Positions 21,669 through 32,540 of a stretch of DNA of 64,000 nt are shown piece by piece (within the stretch, counting starts at the first letter, position 1; each line of letters begins with the position of its first letter). The translations under genes and the position numbers were made by a program. Below the pieces are notes generated by a model. The model did not search any database, was not told the DNA's origin, and was given only the letters and a program-made list of their open reading frames with translations. This DNA is from Peronospora farinosa (Eukaryota > Oomycota > Peronosporomycetes > Peronosporales > Peronosporaceae), in contig CANTFK010000673.1 of NCBI GenBank assembly GCA_947646735.1, forward strand, positions 172,139-236,138, read 5' to 3'.

Positions 21669-22309
21669 GTGATCGAACAAAGGGGTAGCATAGTCCCTGA
21701 GGTTCCGAAAGGTCGGACCTCAACCCTTTTGGTCTATAGCGCTCGAGTACGAGGCTATGACCAAGTGATGACCCTTCTCGTGGATTCGGGTGCATCACAA
21801 AACTTTGTGAAACTCGCGGCTCTGAAAAAGAGTCCGGCGAGTTATGAGTCGCTTTGCCAGGATGGCAAGCGAGAAGAGGCGATCGTTCGTCTAGCGAATG
21901 GCGCGCTCGTCAAATCAGAGGGAGTTCAAGTTCAACTTGCCTTCAGTTTCATTGTAAAGAGAAGTTCACAGTGCTAGGTATGGAGAGTCCGTATGACCTC
22001 ATCCTAGGCATGCCTTGGTTGGCTAAACACCAACCATGGATAGACTGGCGTACACGCACAGTTGCATGCTTTACGAAAGACACCGGAAAGGATGTGCTCT
22101 TGCGAGAGGCTTATGCGACTGATGCTGTGTCCAACACAGTCGAGGGTGCGATGACGGTATGTCAATCGACACCAGGAACTACCCAGCTCGAAAAGAGTGG
22201 TGTAGTTGGAAGTGCACTGGCGGAAAGTCAGGTGACACATATTCCTACCCAGGTCGAAAAGACTGGTGTAGTGAATGGGGCGATGACAGGAAGTCAAGCG
22301 CCACCATAA
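21669..22309 (+). pseudogene. E1 aspartic protease and repeat linker
   Basis: Active-site LLVDSGASQNFV at about 21775 and the downstream YDLILGMPWLAKHQPWIDW at about 21990, in two overlapping frames, so a frameshift separates them. After the protease comes a linker with two near copies of a QLEKSGVVGSA/QVEKTGVVNGA unit before RT, a position where E2 also has expanded tandem units. Confidence 0.8.
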
Positions 22310-22393
22310 CCGGCACAGAGCCATGAGCCTGGTGCGGTTGGAAGGAGTGAGTTAGCTGAGATAGCAACGACACCTTCTTCCAGGTCAAATGTC

Positions 22394-24409
22394 GTGGTGA
22401 CTCGAAGAACGAGCACCAGACGTATTAAGACGATCAAGGGCACGTCGAAACGAGTGACCCTTGGATCAGTCTCGGTCCAAGAGGACGGGCCTACGAACGA
22501 GTTGTTCGAGGCCGTCGAAGACAAAATGCCGGAGGCATCCTCAGTTGAGGTGCTCCAACTTGTCTTGGCATCTGCCGAGGAGATAGTAAATCTCTCGGAG
22601 ATGACGTGGGATCTGTTCCTGTCCGAACTAAAGGAAGGAAAGATCCACGAGATAGTCGCACCAGTTCCAGAAGAGAACGTGGTGGACTGTTGCTCTTCAT
22701 CCACAATGGATGAGAGCGTCTTGGAGACCGACAAAAAGAAACGGTTCGCTGCTCAAGGCTGGGATGCCTTGAAGGACAGCCCGTTCTATGATGTTCTGTG
22801 GAAACACCGTGATGTGTTTCCAGCAGAAGTGCCGAGCCGCCTACCGGCCGATAGGGGCATCAGGCACGAAATTGACCTGGAGCCTGGCACCAAGTATTGT
22901 GTGACCAGGCAATGGCCGTTGCCGAAGGAACAAGTCGATTACATCGATGAGTTCTTTGACAAACGAGCCAAGGCGGGACATGTACGTGTGAGCAAGTCGC
23001 CTCACTGCAGCCCGACCTTCTGTATGCGTAAAGAAACAGGTGGATGGCGCGTGGTTCATGCTTATAATAAGCTGAACACGGCCACCATTCCAGCTCAAAC
23101 GCCGATCCCGCGGAAAGATGTTTTGTTGAATTCCATGGGAAAGTCAACTATCTTTTCCGCGTTGGATTTGAAGGATGGCTACAATCAAGTTCTCATGAGA
23201 GATACTGATGTAGCCAAAACGGCAGTAAGTACCCCAAGCGGTATGCTGTGGGAGTGGCTTGTGATGCCACAAGGGTGGAAAATGCTCCAGCAACATTTAA
23301 CTGAGTGGTGGCTCACGTGATGCGTCAGCACCGTGCCTACGCGCCTCATTACTTTGACGACGTGTTCGTGCATAGTAAGGCGGAGGACGGTCTGAGCGCG
23401 ATAGAGTCGCACAAGCGTCATTTAGACGCTGTGTTGCAGACTCTGGGTAACGCTCAATTATACGTTAACTTGCAAAAGTGCGTAATAAGGGGTCCCCGAG
23501 ATACCTGTACTGGGCTGCATCGTAAGTACACATGGTGTACGAGCAGACCCAGAAAAGGTTAAGGCTATCAAGGAATAGCCAGTCCCACGTAATGTGAAGG
23601 ATTTGCGCCAATTCCTTGGGCTCGCTAATTACTTTCATAAGTACAGCAAGAATTATGCGGAGCAGACTAAGCCATTATCTGACCTTTTGAAAAAGGATAC
23701 AGAATGGACTTGGTCAAAGGAACAAGAAGATGCATTCACTTCAGTGAAGCAATCTCTTGTAGAGGCACCGGTCTTGGCATTGCCAGACGCGGATAAGCCC
23801 TTTAGCGTCGTCTGCGATGCAAGCAATTTTGCGATCGGCAGCGCGCTCATGCAAAAGGATGACAACGGCGTTGACCGTGACATATCGTATCAGTCTCGGC
23901 TTTTGAAAGCCGCAGAGATGAATTGCCCTGTGCATGACAAGGGCTACTTTCAATTAAGTATGCTCTTGTTAAGTTTCGAGTGCACCTCTTGGGCACCTAA
24001 CCTTTTGTGGTTTATATGGATCACGCATCACTGCGGACCGCTATAAATTCACCGCACCTCTCGCCGAGAATGGCGAGATGGCTAACACTCTTCTCTGAAT
24101 TTAATTTCAAAGTTGAATATAAGCCGGGTAAGTCGGAATGTCTTGGCTGACGCGTTATCGCGCAGACCAGACTTCGAGGCAAGACGCCAGGAAAGTGTGT
24201 CTCGTGCGAAAGCACAAGGTGAGTCGTCAACATTGGCAGCCATGAAGGCGTACCATGTGACGAGCTCATTGGCCTCCGATATAAAGGAGTGTTACAGTCA
24301 GGACGAACATTGTCGCCTGCTGTTGGATCATTTTGGTGGACGAAAGGTTACCCTTCCGTCGCACCTTAAAGTGAAACTAAATCGCTTTAGTTACAGTGAT
24401 GGCCTGTAA
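22394..24409 (+). pseudogene. E1 reverse transcriptase and RNase H
   Basis: RT from about 22800 ([34 protein letters not shown]), a frame change near 23290, the catalytic YFDDVFVHSK at about 23350, a stop in the RT connection near 23575, then the thumb (DLRQFLGLANYFHKYSKNYA) and RNase H (FSVVCDASNFAIGSALMQ) at 23594-24046. Another break precedes [13 protein letters not shown] near 24150. Confidence 0.85.
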
Positions 24410-26347
24410 TGGCATCAACTGTCACCTTGTGGTCCCTTGAAATCTATGTCCCTCATGACACAGATCTCAAGCTGATGATACTTCACGAGTGCCATGATGC
24501 TCCATCTAGTGGGCATCTGGGCCGTGAAAAGACATTCTTACGAGTGTCAGAGGAATTTTGGTGGCCCCACCTATACCGATGGGTGGCCAACTATATTCGC
24601 TCTTGTGAAGAGTGTCAGCGCATAAAGCCTGCACATTCGAACAGTGCGCCACTGAATCCACTGCTGATTCCAACTGAATGTTGGAAGTCGGTCAGTTTGG
24701 ACTTCATGTTTGGCTTACCGCCTGACCATAAAAGCAGGACGGGGCTCGTCGTCTTTGTAGACAGACTGAGCAAGAGTGTGCATTTGGCACCATGTAGCAG
24801 GAAAAGAGGCTGCCCTCTTGTTCCTGGATCACGTGTATCGACTACACGGGATGCCCGAGTCCATAGTATCGGACCGGGATCCGCGTTTTACGTCGGGTTT
24901 TTGGCGACATGTGTTTGAGCTGCTGGGTAGCAAGCTCCACATGTCAACCACTGATCATCCCCAGACCGATGGCCAAACAGAACGGGCCAATCGAGTCGTG
25001 GCGGATGTGTTGCGTACAATAGCGACTCCTAAAGAATGGAGCAAGCAATTGCCATTCGTGGAGTTCGCTATTAATAACAGTGTTCACGCCAGTACGGGTG
25101 AAACACCGTTTTACATTAGCGGACTTCGTCATCCTCGAAAGCCAGTCTCGTTTGTACGCAGCCCGAGTCTTAGTGGGGGAGGGCCCCTCACTTCGCTCGG
25201 TGCGAATGCCAAAGAGGGCCAAGGTTGCCCTAGTGACACTGCTAATTTAGCAGTGGTCACGACACCTATAGGTGTCACAAAGGAGGCACGGCAAGAAATG
25301 CCAGTGCTCCTTGACGATGACACTATAGTGTTATCAACAGTGTCGACCCATGAACGACCTCTTGGAGGCGTCATAGGCGAGCTGGATGCTAAAAGCGTGA
25401 GCGAAGCTCAGCGCTTTGTGGATGAGCGATTAGCCATCACACGTAAAGTCCGTGACGCGATGGAAAGCGCACAGGACAAGCAAAAACAATATGCAGACCA
25501 GCATGGTCGCAAAAACAATGAACACTTTAGTGTGGGGGACAAAGTGCTATTAAGTACTGCTACCCTACCTAAACATGCAATTTATGTACTACCTGGTGGT
25601 ACTACTAAGCTATTGCCCCGATTCATTGGGCCCTTTACAGTGGTTGAAGAAGTTGGAGACCTAAATTATAGGCTCACTCTCCCACCGTATATGAAGACGC
25701 ACCCCGTATTTTACGTGGGTCGTCTGAAACGGTATGTTGATCCAGAAGAGATCACATATCCACATCGGTCTAACGAGACCGATGGTGACGTCGACTGTGA
25801 GTCGAGCGTCGCGGCCGATCAGGCGACGAGGAAGCCGAGAGGATCCCCGTATACGAACGAGGCGATAGAGGACTCGGCGATCGAGGAGGACTCCGCGCTT
25901 GACGCGGGTCTCTCATCACCAGTCGCTCTAAGATGTCCAAACGGGTCTTCAGGCGGTCATACCCCTGACGGTCCATCGCCCTCACATCACGCAGATCCGA
26001 GGTCAGTCGCGAGACTTGACTCTCGAGATCTGTCACCTGCCTCTTCAGCGCAGCGGACTCAGCCTGCGACTGAACAACAGCAGGGTAGGCAGCCGCGAGT
26101 AGGTGGGCGTAATCGCCGCCCCTATCGGGCGCCACCTGCGTTGGTGGACACGGAAGGGAATACGCGCTTCCTTGTTGGAAGGCTGTTGGCCCACCGGTTT
26201 GCGAAGCGAAAGCTCCAAATCCTTGTCCAGTGGAAGGGTTACCCAACGATCTTTGACTCATGGGAGCCTGTTGACGCTTTGCGCGTCAACGTGCCTGAGC
26301 TGGTGGCTGCTTATGTGAAGCAGCACCAGCTGTCATCTTTCTGCTAG
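24409..26347 (+). pseudogene. E1 integrase and chromodomain
   Basis: HHCC zinc segment ([18 protein letters not shown] and CEECQRIKP), catalytic core LDFMFGLPPD, then after a frame change near 24790 [12 protein letters not shown] and HPQTDGQTERANR (the D-D-E core). The 24776-26347 frame continues through the GPF/Y-type module (PRFIGPFTVVEEVG) to a chromodomain near 26215-26285 (VQWKGYPTIFDSWEP). The last 580 nt are also open on the opposite strand. Confidence 0.88.
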
Positions 26348-27179
26348 GTCCGGATGGACTAGCAGAAGAAGCGTGGCGAGAATTAATTGGGGCCTCCCCC
26401 CAAAATTTCCCCCCCCCCCCAGGGAAACTTTCCCGGAGGTTTTTTGCATCTACATGCAAGGTAACACGGCTCCGAAGTTCAGCTTCATATTCGTCGGCTG
26501 TTTCGTTATAACGCAGCACGACTGGAATTGGGAAAGCACGACCAAGTGCTTTGCCCTGCTTTTTCCACAAGGGAAAGACGCTATAAAATTTATGAGCGTC
26601 TATAGTTGCACGCTGCAAAAGCGCTGCGCTAGACCCATCCGAGTTCATCCACTCAGATGGAGGTGGCATTGGTGGCAAGCCACCACTCACGTAGCCGCCC
26701 TCGCGACGGCGGGCTAGTGAGGCGACGTGGAGCTCACACTGACCTGAGTCTGACTCTCCGTCATGGATTGTCAATACATCAGCCTGAGGAGTCACATCTG
26801 ATTGAGTCGTGACTGCTTCTTTTGAAGTAGCACGCTCAGTATTAGTCGCTGCGCTCGTAGGCGCAGGCGACAAGGCCTTACCTTCACTTGCAGGAAGCAT
26901 AGACGCTCCCTCAAGGACGGGTGCCTCAAATGATGGGGACATATGTACCATCAATGCGCTTTGCTCATCTCCAATTTGGGGTGATGTCAATGGCGTAGTC
27001 TCATTGTAGTCTACAATGAGAGATGGATCTTCATCCACATTATAGTGAGATGGAAGATTCGTCTCAGTTCCTGAAGAACTTTGCGACGGCTGCGAATAAT
27101 CGCGGCGCGTGCGCTTAGTGCTGGACTGCATGGGTGCCTTTGCAGGCGACCCATCAGCCTTACCACGTTTCGGTGGCAT
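25770..27179 (-). pseudogene. E1 antisense ORF (one internal TGA)
   Basis: Starts at ATG 27179, 105 bp from the 3' LTR, and runs antisense to TAG at 25770-25772. The frame has about 469 codons and a single TGA at 26286-26288. The first part is Ser/Thr/Pro-rich with a basic start (MPPKRGKADG), then a hydrophobic stretch around residues 190-260 (KFYSVFPLWKKQGKALG, VVLRYNETADEYEAEL). The last part has a heptad-like coiled coil (ALKRQVTDLESQVSRLTSDL) and an Arg/Ser/Pro-rich tail ending SRRHHRSR. It overlaps the 3' end of pol by about 580 nt. I do not recognise a family. Its near-intact frame contrasts with the shattered sense frames. Confidence 0.6.
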
Positions 27180-27269
27180 GAGAATCGAGTAGACTAAGCC
27201 GCGCGTCTTACAACGGCTCGCAGTCTCTCTGTCTCCTAGGCGATGTCTTATAAAATAAAAAATCGTTCT

Positions 27270-27283
27270 AAAAGGGGGGATGG
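27270..27283 (+). promoter_or_regulatory. E1 polypurine tract
   Basis: AAAAGGGGGGATGG directly precedes TGTAAC of the 3' LTR; expected primer site for plus-strand DNA synthesis. Confidence 0.85.
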
Positions 27284-27888
27284 TGTAACAGGGTATTTAG
27301 TTACGCGTAAACATTAATTAATAATTAATGTAAGGTCTAAAAGTATCTATGATTACTTTTGACCTGTCACTTGGGTGCGATACACAAATGTGATTCACCC
27401 TCGTGAACGTGATATCCATTGATGGATTCACATGGGAAGGGATGACGCTACTTGAATCTAGGCATCGCGACGTCCCAAAAGGACGTCATTAGCGAGCTTA
27501 AATCTACATTTAAGCTCACACGTCAGGATACGCTTCTAAAGAGTCGCGTATCAGCGTTCCGATCTTTACATAAATAGCCAATCGGTAGTTAAGTATATAT
27601 TTGGTTATAATTCATTAAATATAGCTCAGTCTTGAATTTGCTAAATCGAAAGCACCGCGCACGAGAAGCTGAAAAATCTTCTGCGTGACGTCGGTGACTT
27701 GTTGTTTAGAAGCTCGTTGCACTCTCGCTGAAGCGAGAGTGCAAATGGTGGTACGATTGCCTAAGCAGTCGACCAACCACACAACCACCCTCGCACGCGA
27801 AATTAAGACGGTATAACCGCTTCCTTGCTTGTGCTGAAGGTGTGCGCTAAGTAGCACGAGGCAACTTCGTAAAAATTGCCCGTCTGCA
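27284..27888 (+). repeat. E1 3' LTR
   Basis: 605 bp, TGTAAC...CTGCA, with the same three hairpins as the 5' copy (12-bp stem at 27717-27744). Differences from the 5' LTR are concentrated at both ends. Confidence 0.92.
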
Positions 27889-28516
27889 TTAGAAGTGTGC
27901 TGTTGTGCATATCGCGAACAGCAAAGAGAAAACGATCACGCCGACGGAAGTGTACTTGTCGCCGCAGCTCGCGCGCAACATCGTCTCATACGGAAAGATC
28001 GAGCAGAAAAGCTTCGGACTTGTGTACAGCGGATCGGGTCGTGTTCGCGCGAAGCAGTGACGGCGCGATCGCTTTGGACATAAGCATGCAGACGAACGTG
28101 CTGTACGTGCAGACAGCGACGACAGCGGTGCGCCAAAAAAGCCATCAATTGCGCTGATGGCCGTGCTCTTCAGCTTAGGATCGACCACAGTTGATGACCT
28201 TCAGCGCAGGTCACTTATGCATTTCCATGCTCGGATGGGAAACCTGTCGTTCGATACGATAAAACGAATGGCGAAGACACCCGGTTCTGGCATCGAGCCC
28301 ACTGACCATAAGAGAACGGTGTGTATCCCCTGTACAGACGAGAAACAAACGAAGAACAAGCAGTCGCAGGCAGACACTGGCGGGCACGCGCCGATCGATC
28401 GGATTGGTAAGGTAATTTGCTCGGACCTGAACAGTCCAATGAGGTATACAGATCGGCAAGGCAATCACTACCTCGTCAACTTCGTCGACCACGAGTCGAA
28501 CTACTGTCGCGTCTGA
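27889..28516 (+). pseudogene. Ty1/copia protease to integrase (right half of split element)
   Basis: Continues the copia frame after E1: VVHIANSKEKTITPTEVYL, then VSYGKIEQKSFGL (protease tail), a GAG-pre-integrase segment (MHFHARMGNLSFDTIKRMA) with C-x2-C, and the integrase start (VICSDLNSPMRYTDRQGNHY, then FVDHESNYCRV). The sequence leaves recognisable copia at about 28516. Several frameshifts are present. No copia RT is in the window. Confidence 0.75.
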
Positions 28517-29396
28517 GGTGACGGCACAGGCGCCCGCGTTTGACGAGCCGCTGGTTTTCGCTCTGGTGAGTTCCTCATCGCATCGATCGTCATCGTCCTA
28601 GCACCCATACTTGCGCCAAGAACGGACGCAAACAGTCCACTCTCGATCGCACCGCGCATGCGCTAATTCTCGTCGATTTGCATCTGGGAAGTCTCCATCT
28701 TCTTCATGCGGTCCGAGAGACGAAAGAGGCTCGGCGACCGACGAGAAGATGCTCGCGGCCGCCGAGATCCTTTCGTGAGCTGGCTTGTCTTCAACGACGG
28801 CTGCGGCGTGCGGCGGAGTTGCCATGTGCTGGCGAAACAGCGCGTGCCGGCGCTGCCTTGTGTGGCCTTCTGTTGCCGGCGCTGCCTTGGTGTCGTTCGA
28901 TCCAGCCTTTGGGCTCACAACCTGTAGGAATTAGTTAGCAGTGGTTAGATGAGAGTGAAATTGATTCTATGTTCTGCTTGATCTTATATGCTACTCTTTC
29001 TCTTTAACGCCCCCTATCTACGCTAACTATCTTGCCGTTCCTGCTCTCACGTTCATCTATACCTTTCGTTCTGGCTCTACCTCAATTCTGTCCTACCTGG
29101 AACTGTGCTTGTACACAAATGCCAAGATGTGACAGCCGTTTCTCTCATCACTTATTCAATATAAGGAGAACTGAAGATAGCAATTGTTCCATGTTGCAAT
29201 CATTGTGGCCATGGAATTGAATATTGTGAGCTTAGTGACACGTCATTAGATATATTCAAATTTTGTATTGAGATGTGTGTGAAGCCATATTAAATTTAAT
29301 AGTTTTTGTCAAGTTCCGTGGTAAAGTTGATAATCTTGTCATTGTAGTATTTCAATTCTGCTCAAACTACCAGGCATAACGTGTTCCTCAATTATT
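28517..29396. other. Unassigned sequence and upstream region of the HAD-like gene
   Basis: After the copia relic ends the sequence stays GC-rich to about 28930 with overlapping short frames on both strands that I cannot assign. From about 28940 it becomes A/T-rich and looks like ordinary promoter of the next gene. Confidence 0.4.
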
Positions 29397-30644
29397 ATGG
29401 CGACTACTAAACGGCGCAATGTGGTGCTGCATTTTGACTTGAATCGTACTATCCTTATGTCAGATGCTGCTGGTGGTCGAACTATGGAAAACACTGTGAA
29501 TTATTTACTTTCAGAATGCACATGGGGTTACGTCAACCCTTTGGCTCCATTCGAGTGGGTTTGTGTTTCCGACACTTCATCCATTGAACCTCCAGTTACT
29601 AATAATACCAATGGACTATCGCTAATTTCATACAAAAAGTATGTGGATAATGCTTATCCATATCAAAATATAGCCACTGCTAAAGACAGTGACATTGATC
29701 AGATTAAAACGGTAAACAAAGTAGCCAAACAAAAGCGAACGGCTTTACAATCGGCATTTACATGTGGAGACAATGCTCCTGGTTTTCGTGTCCGACAATC
29801 ATTTCAAGACGTGATGGAAAAGCTCCATTTTCCTCACGGTAAACAACGTGAAGCTGCCAAGCAATTGGCTTCAACGATGCCCAAGTCTCGACTACATGAA
29901 GCGTGGAGTCAAGGACGGTACTACTTATTGCCATCATTTTTGCAGTTTCTATCTTACTTAACGTCTTCCAAAGTGATGCAAAAGGAACTCAATGTGAAGC
30001 TTGTGTTTCGTACTTTTGGTGACGATATTGTGGAAGTTGCACGGGAATTGGATCTCTTAGTAGACGGTCACCACCCGATCGGACTTCCTGCACTGCCGGA
30101 CCATTTCCGTCTCAAGATAGAACCAAGTGCTCGTTGTATTGCTACGTTCTACCGTGATGGACTCGAAGCTGACGGCACGGTTTTAGCTTTGGGCACGCTT
30201 ACCAAGGTACCGTTTTCTACCAAGCTCGCGGAGGAAGGGGCCAGCGCACCTAACAACTTTTACGCTGCGTCGGACCAGAACGTAAAAGTGATTCGCGGAT
30301 TTCAGTCTATTCAAGAGACGCTTGAAGGTATGCTTAAAGGTGCTAGTATACTGGCACTTCGTGACTACTGGGAGTGGTGGAGCGCCCACGCTGAGAATGG
30401 CCAGTATGGAAAATTGCTGCTTATTGATGAAGAGAAGGCAGTGATGAACGGTGATATCGCTGTCTTTTTTGACGATCACATCGAGGCAAACCACTCTCAC
30501 ATTGTAGACGTGCGCGACGTGCGTTCAGGAGCTTCTGTGGACTTTGAAAAGAGTTATGGGAAGTATCTACAGCGGGTGGAGCCCGTTGCGGCCATCACGG
30601 ACCCAAACTACTTCATTTCGCTGTTCGAGAAGTACGTAATGTAG
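29397..30644 (+). CDS. HAD-like hydrolase family protein, uncharacterised
   Basis: An intact 415-codon single exon. The start VVLHFDLNRTIL (residues 9-20) resembles HAD motif I, with Asp14 as candidate nucleophile and Asn where the second Asp usually sits. VKLVFRTFGDDIVEVA near 200 fits the motif II Thr/Ser region, and GDIAVFFDDHIE near 360 fits the acidic motif IV. A family member would be a Mg2+-dependent phosphatase or phosphotransferase; the Asn may alter or remove acid/base catalysis. I do not know its substrate. No signal peptide or membrane segment. It lies between transposons, but the frame is clean, so it appears to be a functional host gene. Confidence 0.75.
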   Translation: MATTKRRNVVLHFDLNRTILMSDAAGGRTMENTVNYLLSECTWGYVNPLAPFEWVCVSDTSSIEPPVTNNTNGLSLISYKKYVDNAYPYQNIATAKDSDIDQIKTVNKVAKQKRTALQSAFTCGDNAPGFRVRQSFQDVMEKLHFPHGKQREAAKQLASTMPKSRLHEAWSQGRYYLLPSFLQFLSYLTSSKVMQKELNVKLVFRTFGDDIVEVARELDLLVDGHHPIGLPALPDHFRLKIEPSARCIATFYRDGLEADGTVLALGTLTKVPFSTKLAEEGASAPNNFYAASDQNVKVIRGFQSIQETLEGMLKGASILALRDYWEWWSAHAENGQYGKLLLIDEEKAVMNGDIAVFFDDHIEANHSHIVDVRDVRSGASVDFEKSYGKYLQRVEPVAAITDPNYFISLFEKYVM

Positions 30645-30721
30645 CTTTGCGATGTCAAAAGCGACTTTGAGGAGGAGAAATGTGACGAAGGATGGCTCAG
30701 ACCTTGCAGATGATTTGCACA

Positions 30722-32326
30722 TTATACATTGCTTATCGCTTGGGCCAGCTTTTTTTCGAGACCTTGTTTTCGGTGCTGCTTCTTTTCTTCTTCGGAGTCG
30801 GTGTTCTTCCTTCTGCTCACCATTCTTGTCTTCACATTCTTCTCATTAGCATCGTCACCTTCTTTTTTCGCGACCGAGGGAATCGCCTCACTACCGCTAT
30901 GCTCTTCTTCGTTACCATTACCAGTACTATCTGAAACGGCCGCTGCAGCAGCAGCAGCTCGTCGTTTTTGTTGACGTGAGCTGATACGTGTTGCTGGCAA
31001 TATGGGTCGCCGTCTGCGTACTGGTGCACGTTTCGTTAGAGGCTTGGTCGTTTTACTTTGTTCGCGTAAATTCGTGTTTGCTTCAGAAGCGGCGGCGTCA
31101 AGACTTCCCAAGCCACTCACTTCCTCGCTCGCGGACGCAGTAGATACAGATGCGAAGCGCATGCGTTTTCGAGAGTTGCGCGAGGAAAAAGAGGGAGCTG
31201 CAGAACTGGTACCATCACTGGCAATAATCGTGCGTTTTCGAATTCGCGTTGGCGCGCGCGGGGGTGAACAATATTCAGGGTCAAAAAGATTCGTCGTTGG
31301 CTGTCTTACTACTCGACGCGTGAAAAACAAAAGCAGTGGCCTTCACATCGTTCTCGTCTGCGATACTCTCGTGTCTGTATTCATTGCTTTCTCATTCCAA
31401 GCAGCTTCTCTCTCTTCTTTACGAGCCGCAACCTCCATGTCCGCTTCCTAAATCTTTTGCAGTAACATAGCCGCTTTCGTTATACTAGCTTTACGCAACT
31501 TCTCAGTAAGCGTCCTCGCAACATGCAGCAATTCCACAGCCTTTCGTCTCGCTTCAAGCTACTCGTGCCGCTCTACATCCATCACCACATACTGACAAAA
31601 AAGATAAATCTGTTCTGCAAACTGCGCCCACTCACAAATCACGCCTTGTGTAACTCGATCATTTATTTTTGTCCAATCCACTTGATACGCATCTTTCCAA
31701 CTTGATTCTCTTCATTTGTCAGTGTAAACATGGCTGGATCCACAACATTGCTCTTTGTCACCGACACAATCTTAGACAATACATCCAGCAACATACTCTT
31801 CCGTGACGCCTTTATACTCGCCATCGCAGTCTCCACCTGATACGTCTGCGCCCCATTCTTCTCCGCCTCGTCCTTTTCCACTCTCTTCTTCCTCGACAAC
31901 AACCTGCACAATCTTCTTTTCCTTCATCTCCATCTTCTTTTTTTTTAATCTCTATCTGTTCTCTTCACTCTCTGTATTTTCTTCCATCTCTTTATCCTTC
32001 TTCTCTTCGTTCTTCTCCCATTTCTATCATCTCAATATCCTTCACCTCTTTCATCGTCTCTTTCTCATCCAAAATCTCTTTTTTAGCAATACCATTTGTT
32101 GTAAGAGATGACGTCAGTGTTTCATCACTTGCTGATGGTGACGCGTTACGTTTGTTTCAATCTTCAAATATTCTTCAAGGTCTCGTCCCTTGTCCTCTTT
32201 TCTCGCTCGTAAACACAACCATCTTGACATTATCGATCTTCTTCTTTCCAATGTCTTTTTTTCTTCTCTTTCTTCATCTCGTCGTTTTGACGCTTTAAAG
32301 TAATCCACAAGTGCCGCGAAATCCAA
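30722..32326 (-). pseudogene. Decayed bromodomain-like gene
   Basis: Minus-strand pieces line up in order but not in one frame. 32326-32114 begins MDFAALVDYFKASKRRDEER and is Lys/Glu-rich. 31911-31663 carries SMLLDVLSKIVSVT. A segment at about 31690-31400 reads DWTKINDRVTQGVICEW with LFCQYVVMD and LLHVARTLTEKL, resembling the second half of a bromodomain, with in-frame stops. 31330-30722 is an intact 202-codon basic tail (RKRTII, PVRRRRPIL, poly-Ala, acidic patches). A BRD8-like chromatin protein is my best guess. Undetected introns could explain some breaks, but stops inside the bromodomain-like segment favour a pseudogene. Confidence 0.45.
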
Positions 32327-32540
32327 CGCACTGAAGGATGTTTTGGGTTTAAACAGCTACAAGAGCACCATCATTGTACCTCTGAAAATAATGATTTCCC
32401 TTTAGACACAGCTACTGCAAGTACCAGTATATTTTCATAAAAGTCGCAGAATGATGGTCAGCTTCAACTAACCAAGAATATCTTCATATTACTTGTGGTC
32501 CACACCAATCATCGTTTCTATTCGTTCATTTCATTTCAGT

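Larger units (their letters stand above)
19895..27888 (+). mobile_element. Ty3/gypsy chromodomain LTR retrotransposon E1
   Basis: Full-length element of 7,994 bp. LTRs begin TGTAAC and end CA (19895-20484 and 27284-27888), the five bases TTAGA flank both sides (19890-19894 and 27889-27893), a primer-binding site TGGTAGC lies 2 nt after the 5' LTR and a polypurine tract precedes the 3' LTR. Internal order: gag, zinc knuckle, protease, RT, RNase H, integrase, chromodomain. The coding region is broken by multiple frameshifts and stops, and the LTRs differ by many substitutions and short indels, so it is old and immobile on its own. It sits inside a copia protease gene. Confidence 0.93.

Noticed and set aside
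28598..28918. 106-codon minus-strand frame after the copia relic
   Set aside because: GC-rich region open in several frames at once; no family or start context.
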